From: Achromobacter dolens
Lineage (GTDB): Bacteria > Pseudomonadota > Gammaproteobacteria > Burkholderiales > Burkholderiaceae_B
NCBI RefSeq assembly: GCF_902859745.1
Contig: NZ_CADIJW010000011.1
Coordinates: 1-64,000 of the forward strand
Direction: 5' to 3'
DNA length: 64,000 nucleotides
Every line of letters begins with the position of its first letter. Position 1 is the first letter of the stretch. The position numbers were made by a program, and so were the translations under genes. Below are positions 59,738-64,000 of this stretch, in pieces. The notes under the pieces are model-generated. The model searched no databases. It saw nothing but the letters and a program-made list of their open reading frames with translations, and was not told where the DNA came from.

Positions 59738-60723
59738 GCGCTCAAGCTGTCGCTTGGGCCTTGGCCCAGCCTGTTTGCCATTCTCCCGCCAAATTCATCC
59801 TGGTGGTGCTGGCGCATTATGCGCACGGCAAGCAAGCGCCATGGAGCGCATTTGCATCCACCACCCTGATCGCGCAGCAGACTGGGCAAGACCGCAAGAC
59901 GGTGCTTGCCAATCTGCGCCGGCTGATCGACGCAGGTTTCCTGGTCGATAGCGGCGAGCGGGCAGGGGCCACTAAGTCGGTGGTCGTGTTCCGGCTGTGC
60001 GAACCAGCAAGCGGTACCAATTCTGGTACTGCTTCGGATCAGCAAAGCGGTACCGAAAACGGGCCAGCTTCCGAAGCCCAAGCAGTACCAGATTTGGGAC
60101 AGCTAAGCGGTACCGAAATTGGGATAGCTTCCGATGATTTTGAGGGAAGCAGTCCCAAAACTGGTACCGCTTACCCCGAAGCAGTACCAAATTTGGGACA
60201 CCTGGGTAAACCCGAAGCAGTACCAGTTTTCCCTACAGAAATAAAACATAAGAAAGAGGTAATACCTATCTTCGTAGGTAATACCTCTAAAAGCCGTAAC
60301 ACTGTCAGCACCACGAAGCGTGGATCTCGCCTGCCTGCCGACTGGGTTCTGCCTAGGTCCTGGGGCAAGGCGGCGCTTGACCTGCGGCCCGACCTGTCCG
60401 CCGAGCAGGTGCGCGTGCTGGCCGACGAGTTCCGCGACTACTGGACCGCCGTGCCAGGCGCGAAGGGCTGCAAGCTCGACTGGCTGGCGACCTGGCGAAA
60501 CCGTGTGCGCACTGCCCGCGCGCCAGTCGTGCCGAACGCGGCGGGGCCTCGTGCCGAGACGGGCCAGGACTGGGGCGAGTGGTGGAAGTCCGATGCGGCG
60601 ACGGACCGCGTCGGGCGTGAACTGGGCATGTTTGCCCGGGGCGGCGAGACCTACGCCAGCTACCGAGACCGGATCTTCGCCGAGCTGCGTCGCCGGCGTG
60701 ATGAGCAGGAGCGAGGCGCATGA
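59734..60723 (+). CDS. Phage replication initiator (lambda-O-like) with winged-helix N-terminus
   Basis: 329 residues. N-terminal HTH of RepA/O type: AKFILVVLAHYAHGKQAPWSAFASTTLIAQQTGQDRKTVLANLRRLIDAGFLVD. The middle (about 90-165) is a low-complexity linker coded by the iteron-like repeats (SGTNSGTASD, SGTENGPASE, SGTEIGIASD). The C-terminal domain (LPADWVLPRSWGKAALDLRPDLSAEQVRVLADEFRDYW, then GKLDWLATWRNRV-like) resembles the helicase-loading region. It would bind the iterons in its own gene to start phage DNA replication. Confidence 0.8.
   Translation: MSAQAVAWALAQPVCHSPAKFILVVLAHYAHGKQAPWSAFASTTLIAQQTGQDRKTVLANLRRLIDAGFLVDSGERAGATKSVVVFRLCEPASGTNSGTASDQQSGTENGPASEAQAVPDLGQLSGTEIGIASDDFEGSSPKTGTAYPEAVPNLGHLGKPEAVPVFPTEIKHKKEVIPIFVGNTSKSRNTVSTTKRGSRLPADWVLPRSWGKAALDLRPDLSAEQVRVLADEFRDYWTAVPGAKGCKLDWLATWRNRVRTARAPVVPNAAGPRAETGQDWGEWWKSDAATDRVGRELGMFARGGETYASYRDRIFAELRRRRDEQERGA
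60007..60230 (+). repeat. Iteron-like repeats inside the replication gene (probable origin)
   Basis: Seven copies of a unit like AAGCRGTACC-RRWWTTGGGA with GGTACC or AGTACC cores at 60013, 60049, 60084, 60109, 60163 (inverted), 60183 and 60219. Core-to-core spacing is 36, 35, 25 and 36 bases for neighbouring direct copies. Several units are imperfect palindromes ending in RGCTT. This is the lambda-ori arrangement: repeats within the initiator gene. Confidence 0.8.
60240..60289. promoter_or_regulatory. AT-rich stretch and 14-base inverted repeat beside the iterons
   Basis: AT-rich AATAAAACATAAGAAA (60240-60255) followed by AGAGGTAATACCTA (60255-60268), six-base loop, TAGGTAATACCTCT (60275-60288), one mismatch. 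It is the probable DNA-unwinding element of the phage origin. Confidence 0.65.
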
Positions 60724-61199
60724 GCTACGCCGAAGCATCCGCGGCGGTGACCCGCCACCAGAACCCCGTCCAGGGCTACGGCATGTGCTGCGTCAGGGGC
60801 TGCATGTTGCCCGGGTCTATCGCTGACACCACGACCGGCGTGTCCGACTGGTACTGCCATCTGCACCACGGCACGGCCTACGCGGAGCAGGCGGGCATCA
60901 CCGCTCGCATGCACAACCGCCGAAGCCTGTTCATCCTGGCTGGGCGCCTGAAGGCGGCGCTGCCCGGCCAGCCAGTGCCGGACAGCGTGACTCCTTGGCT
61001 GCGCCGGCACAACCGCAATGACTTCGCGGATGCAGCCAGCGGGAACGTGACGGCGCAGGCATTGGGTGCGCTGATGCTGCGGGTGCTGGGCGACGAATGC
61101 GCGTCACCGCAGCAGCGCGGAGACCAGGCAGGAGCATCGGCCGGTGCGGGCCTTGGCAGCTGGTTCAGGGCCGTGGATTTGGTGAGTGACCTGGCATGA
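60720..61199 (+). CDS. Hypothetical phage protein with a possible zinc site
   Basis: 159 residues, ATGA overlap with the replication gene. Cys23/Cys24, Cys28, Cys46 and His47/His49/His50 (CCVRGC and WYCHLHHG) could bind zinc. The C-terminal half is helical and low in complexity. In lambda this position holds P; there is no P-like or DnaC-like motif here, so only position is suggestive. Its last 4 bases overlap the next start. Confidence 0.65.
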   Translation: MSYAEASAAVTRHQNPVQGYGMCCVRGCMLPGSIADTTTGVSDWYCHLHHGTAYAEQAGITARMHNRRSLFILAGRLKAALPGQPVPDSVTPWLRRHNRNDFADAASGNVTAQALGALMLRVLGDECASPQQRGDQAGASAGAGLGSWFRAVDLVSDLA

Positions 61200-61508
61200 A
61201 GACTTCACAGAGCCTCACGGGCGCCTGCGACCCGATGGCCGGCACGCTGGGCAGCTACGCCCGTGGGGGAGCGTTCCAAGACGAACCGTTCCCGCTGCAT
61301 GGCGAGCAGGAACATCGGGTGCCGATTGTTCCGAATGTTCCAGGAGTTGTTCCGGCAAGGGGCCTGGGCCGACACCCTGCAATACCTGTACCTGGACAAC
61401 GACCAGAAGGTGCTGATGGGCAGTCTGAAGGACGTGGCTTTCCAGGATTACGCCTGGGGGCGCGAGATCAGCGCCCGCCGGGCCGAGCCGGACGAATTCG
61501 GCGCGTGA
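61196..61508 (+). pseudogene. Probable frameshifted phage gene
   Basis: A start at 61196 overlaps the previous stop (ATGA), giving MKTSQSLTGACDPMAGTLGS with good codon use to about 61300. Codon use in that frame then becomes poor, while the frame 61263-61508 is good (FRQGAWADTLQYLYLDNDQKVLMGSLKDVAFQDYAWGREISARRAEPDEFGA). A single indel between 61263 and 61300 would join both into one protein of about 104 residues. Two overlapping genes, the second from GTG 61263, remain possible. Confidence 0.5.
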
Positions 61509-61511
61509 TGG

Positions 61512-61577
61512 GTGGCGGTCGTCACGCCGCTGGCCGTCGAGCAGCCGCAGACCGACCTCTTTGGCGCCGTGGCGTAG
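61512..61577 (+). CDS. 21-codon frame with a sliding-clamp-like motif
   Basis: GTG-started peptide of 21 residues, MAVVTPLAVEQPQTDLFGAVA. It lies in the same frame as the 61263 frame, one codon after its TGA. QTDLF fits the QxxLF beta-clamp binding pattern. It may be a C-terminal extension of the upstream gene cut off by a stop mutation, or chance. Confidence 0.3.
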   Translation: MAVVTPLAVEQPQTDLFGAVA

Positions 61578-61633
61578 GAGAGCCAAGCATGAGCCGAACC
61601 GGCGAGCAGAGGTTAAGACACAAATCGTGCGGT

Positions 61634-62332
61634 CTAGCCGCCATCTGTCCTGGGAGCATTGTGTTGGACACTTTGCGGCCCAGTGTATGGATCGATAAGG
61701 GGCGATCGGGCGTCTGCGGCAAGCTCGCATGCTTGGTCGAACAGGCGCTTGAATATTTCCCGAACCTCGGGATCCAGGAGTGTTCGCGCAGATGCGAGAA
61801 GATCGGTATCGCTTCGATCCGCGGCAGTTTTCATTACATGAAAGCCGACAAGGTCGGCAAGGTCAATGAGCGTTCCGGCAAGCGCTGGGTCATAACCGTG
61901 AATCAACGGGATGTCGAACTGATTCATTATCCCCAAGATCGCTCTAAGCCGCTTATTGAGGACTTTCATCTTCTCACGCAGCGGAAGCTTGCTGTTGTTC
62001 ATTTCCTGGATCGCCTCTTCGAACAGATCCGCGGAGAAGTCGATATTGGAAAAGTGGCGAGCGGCTTGAATTTGACCGCGAAGCTTGTCGCTTGCAGCGC
62101 TTCTGTTTTGACTGTCTTGGGCAATTTTCAAGGCAGTAACCGCTGCGGCAAAAGTCGCAATTGCGGTCGTCCAGCCGATTGTTACGGCATCGCTCAGGAC
62201 GGCCTTTGCGCCTGCAGACAGGCGCGCAGCCAGGAAGCCGGCGACCGCCGCGCCAAAAACAGCTGCAATCCACGGGCTCCATGCTATGTAACCAGCTGCC
62301 AAGCGCCGCCACAAGTTGCCTTGCTCTCTCAT
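61634..62332 (-). CDS. Membrane-anchored helical protein, prophage moron (B)
   Basis: 232 residues. Two hydrophobic segments (about 15-37 and 49-68: WSPWIAAVFGAAVAGFLAAR, VTIGWTTAIATFAAAVTALK), then a helical cytoplasmic domain (KIAQDSQNRSAASDKLRGQ..., REKMKVLNKRLRAILG, EVREIFKRLFDQACEL). Architecture matches membrane protein A, although the sequences share no clear identity by eye. ATG 62332 has GAGAG upstream. It opposes the lytic genes and separates a gene start at 61589 from its expected continuation. Confidence 0.65.
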   Translation of the reverse strand: MREQGNLWRRLAAGYIAWSPWIAAVFGAAVAGFLAARLSAGAKAVLSDAVTIGWTTAIATFAAAVTALKIAQDSQNRSAASDKLRGQIQAARHFSNIDFSADLFEEAIQEMNNSKLPLREKMKVLNKRLRAILGIMNQFDIPLIHGYDPALAGTLIDLADLVGFHVMKTAADRSDTDLLASARTLLDPEVREIFKRLFDQACELAADARSPLIDPYTGPQSVQHNAPRTDGG

Positions 62333-62394
62333 GTTGTGTTCTCCCTGTTGTCTTTAGGCGCAGGGAATGTAACCGAATTGGCGGGGACCTGACC

Positions 62395-62523
62395 ATGGAC
62401 AGCCTGCTTGATGTCGATGCTTTCCGCGCCAGTATGCGTATGTCCGGGCGCCAGCTCTATACCTGGCCGATACAGCCAGGCTGTGAGCTTGAGAATTTGA
62501 AAGGAGTAAAGAATGCCGCGTGA
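62395..62523 (+). CDS. Hypothetical 42-residue phage protein
   Basis: MDSLLDVDAFRASMRMSGRQ then LYTWPIQPGCELENLKGVKNAA. GGGGACC lies upstream of the ATG and its 3' end overlaps the next start, which supports translation. No family recognised. Confidence 0.45.
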   Translation: MDSLLDVDAFRASMRMSGRQLYTWPIQPGCELENLKGVKNAA

Positions 62524-62881
62524 AGCGCGAAAGCTGACCGGTGACGATCTTCTATGGAACTGGGCTCGATGGACCTGGTCAGGTTCCACGGTGGGAAATA
62601 TGCAGGCTTACGTGCCATGGGAAGACGACCATCGGCCGATCAACCTGGACCACGCTCGTGCGGTGGAAGAGATGCACGCCGTGCTTCCTTGGCATGAGCG
62701 CATGGTGATCATCGCCGAGTACCCGCAGAAGAATGCCCTGTTTGGCGAGCTGACCGCCTCGGAACGTGCTGCTGCGGCCCGGCGGTGGATCGAATCGACC
62801 ACGGGCGTATCGCTGGGCGAGACGGAATACAAACTCTACCTGGGCTTGTTCCGGGATCAAGTTGAAAGGAGTTTGGCGTGA
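62513..62881 (+). CDS. Hypothetical phage protein, position of antiterminator Q
   Basis: 122 residues; AAAGGAG precedes the ATG. Helical with many Trp (DDLLWNWARWTWSGSTVGNMQAYVPWEDDHRPINLDHARAVEEMHAVLPWHERMVIIAEY). It is small, near the end of the early right operon and followed by a short gene and terminator, as Q-type antiterminators often are. I do not recognise the family. Confidence 0.6.
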   Translation: MPREARKLTGDDLLWNWARWTWSGSTVGNMQAYVPWEDDHRPINLDHARAVEEMHAVLPWHERMVIIAEYPQKNALFGELTASERAAAARRWIESTTGVSLGETEYKLYLGLFRDQVERSLA

Positions 62882-63174
62882 AGTACGCGAAGGAAGTGAT
62901 GGACCTGTTGGCGGCATATCCCGGCCGGCAGTTTCGTATGCAAGAACTGGTCCGGTATGTCGATCCGCGCGCTGTGGGTAATGACAGGCACCGCATCCGT
63001 ACGGGAGTGCAGCGCGTACTCGATCAACTGGAGGAGGCCGGCACACTAGACAAGCAGGACGCGGGCGAGCGTGGGTCGTTTGCGCTCTATTCTTGGGCCG
63101 AGAAAGTGACACATGCCCCTGTAGGAAAGCGCCACTTAGAGTGCAATAATTTGTCCGGGCTACTGCGCCCTTAA
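62878..63174 (+). CDS. Hypothetical winged-helix-like phage protein
   Basis: 98 residues, 4-base overlap with the gene before. KYAKEVMDLLAAYPGRQFRMQELVRYVDPRAVGNDRHRIRTGVQRVLDQLEEAGTLDKQDAG has a small winged-helix pattern. It ends just before a terminator and may be a regulator of early or late genes. Confidence 0.6.
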   Translation: MKYAKEVMDLLAAYPGRQFRMQELVRYVDPRAVGNDRHRIRTGVQRVLDQLEEAGTLDKQDAGERGSFALYSWAEKVTHAPVGKRHLECNNLSGLLRP

Positions 63175-63180
63175 TAAACG

Positions 63181-63210
63181 AAGCCCTGTGCGATCAGCCG
63201 GGGCTTTTTG
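63181..63210 (+). terminator. Rho-independent terminator of the early right operon
   Basis: AAGCCC (63181-63186) pairs with GGGCTT (63201-63206), followed by TTTTGTTTG. Confidence 0.85.
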
Positions 63211-63261
63211 TTTGTAGCCGCCTTCGTGCACACTAGCGCTTTCCAACCACAGGAGAAGCGC

Positions 63262-63756
63262 ATGTCCAGCGAAAAGAAAGATCCTTTTGATGAGTCCAGT
63301 TGGGGGTCGTTGCGGTATAGCAGCGCCACAGCAGCAATAGTCAAGCGAGCGCGATACACGATGAACGCGCTGGGGATGATGTTTTCGCAGGAAGATGCAG
63401 CGTCCCCCAAATTTTCCTTTGTGGAGGGCGGCGAGCTGCCTTCACTGGGTAAGTTTGTGACGCCGCTGGGCACTGCTGAAGTGCGGCTCGGTTGGCGCTT
63501 CGAGCCCAGCTCACGTCAGCATGACTTCGACGACGTTCATGGGGCAATCGCAGTCTTGGTTAAGGACTCGACCAGTTCATCCCCTCAGTTGGTGCCCGTC
63601 GATTGGCAGGTGGATGTCACTCAATACGGTGCAGTCAAGGCGCTCAGCGGCGGGTTCGAGCGGGTCCTTTCTGACCCGCAGGGTAGATTTTCCACCGATA
63701 TGAACTACTACCAGGCCGGGATGGCGCTCTACAGGGCCATCGCGGCGGCGAGTTAA
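63262..63756 (+). CDS. Hypothetical protein, terminator-flanked phage cassette
   Basis: 164 residues, start ATG 63262 with AGGAGAAG. Soluble mixed sequence, rather acidic (KKDPFDESSWGSL, FEPSSRQHDFDDVHGAIAVLVKD, GRFSTDMNYYQAGMALYRAIAAAS). It lies alone between two terminators, so it must have its own promoter, and is likely an independently expressed moron. No family recognised. Confidence 0.6.
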   Translation: MSSEKKDPFDESSWGSLRYSSATAAIVKRARYTMNALGMMFSQEDAASPKFSFVEGGELPSLGKFVTPLGTAEVRLGWRFEPSSRQHDFDDVHGAIAVLVKDSTSSSPQLVPVDWQVDVTQYGAVKALSGGFERVLSDPQGRFSTDMNYYQAGMALYRAIAAAS

Positions 63757-63775
63757 CCGCTCAACCTTAAAGTGA

Positions 63776-63796
63776 GCCGCCTTCGGGCGGTTTTCT
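63776..63796 (+). terminator. Rho-independent terminator after the 164-residue gene
   Basis: CCGCC-TTCG-GGCGG (63777-63790) followed by TTTTCTTG. Confidence 0.88.
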
Positions 63797-64000
63797 TGTT
63801 TCCAGAGAGCAGGGGCCAGAGAGAACCGTCAGCCGGGCCGCTTGGGCGCCGGCTGGCAGACGCCTCGTTCAGGACGTCGCTTCGCAGAGGAACCGCTGCG
63901 TGTTTTCACGAGGATAAGAAGCGGGACCATGCGCGCGGGCTACTGTGCCTTAAAGATATTTTCGGGCAGACAGCGTTCGATGATAAGAGCTAAGCCCTTC
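63797..64000 (+). other. Right edge of window, no gene assigned
   Basis: About 200 bases. An open frame from 63772 runs through the terminator and has no ribosome-binding site, so I do not call it. The bases after 63940 are AT-rich and may precede a late promoter or the next phage gene. Confidence 0.4.

Larger units (their letters stand above)
49052..64000. mobile_element. Lambda-like prophage, left part (right end outside window)
   Basis: From the tRNA-Pro 3' end onward: int, xis-like, recombination genes recT/yqaJ, repressor and cro-like genes with five shared operators, a replication gene with internal iteron-like repeats, and many small genes on both strands. No structural, lysis or packaging genes are reached before the window ends, so about the early third is visible. 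The second att copy (a repeat of the tRNA 3' end) must lie to the right. Confidence 0.93.

Noticed and set aside
61196-62392. Single 398-codon plus-strand gene
   Set aside because: Codon use collapses after about 35 codons, and from 61634 on it lies opposite the minus-strand membrane protein B, which has a ribosome-binding site.
63772-63993. 73-codon frame at the right edge
   Set aside because: It begins inside a terminator hairpin, lacks a ribosome-binding site and has no recognisable feature.

Overview
The window is a chromosome segment of a high-GC betaproteobacterium. Gene order (fimV-truA-trpF, a PTS EIIA-HPr-EI trio, glnK-amtB, ubiK-comM, pheST-ihfA) and protein style point to Burkholderiales, family Alcaligenaceae (Achromobacter or Bordetella). 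This is an inference from gene content, not a database match.

1-13.4 kb. The window opens inside a FimV-like gene whose visible part carries 46 perfect Gly-X-Y triplets. It is followed by truA, a solo TRAP binding protein, trpF and tRNA-Val(GAC). Small genes follow (TM2 protein, HD hydrolase, TPR-like lipoprotein, DUF454 protein, exported esterase). Next is a sugar-acid operon (TRAP dctQ-dctM-dctP plus an IlvD/Edd pentonate-type dehydratase), divergent from a LacI regulator across a perfect 16-bp palindrome.

13.4-26.6 kb. A long minus-strand catabolic block runs GntR regulator, ThDP enzyme, M20 amidohydrolase, PuuC-like aldehyde dehydrogenase, oligopeptide-type ABC transporter, cupin, acetylpolyamine-amidohydrolase-like protein and an EamA exporter. 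A consensus sigma-54 promoter precedes the transporter. I read it as nitrogen-controlled uptake and breakdown of acylated amines or ureido compounds.

26.7-49 kb. Core genes: GT39 glycosyltransferase, hemN (behind an FNR-type promoter with almost no leader), an RcsB-like regulator, rmlD, thrS, infC (ATC start), gshB, the PTS trio, amtB and glnK (sigma-54 plus NtrC site), ubiK, comM, rpmI, rplT, pheS, pheT, ihfA, a MerR regulator and tRNA-Pro(GGG). The widely conserved order thrS-infC-rpmI-rplT-pheST-ihfA is split by about 9 kb between infC and rpmI.

49-64 kb. A lambda-like prophage is integrated at the 3' end of tRNA-Pro; only its left part is in the window. It has int and an overlapping xis-like gene, a leftward RecT/YqaJ recombination operon, a repressor/cro switch with five 10-bp operators (two on the left, three on the right at exact 22-bp spacing), and a replication gene that contains iteron-like repeats followed by an AT-rich stretch. 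Many small, oppositely oriented genes (morons) sit between cro and rep and further right. Two of them encode membrane-anchored helical proteins, the best candidates here for an undescribed exclusion or lysogenic-conversion function. No CRISPR array, insertion sequence or rRNA was seen.
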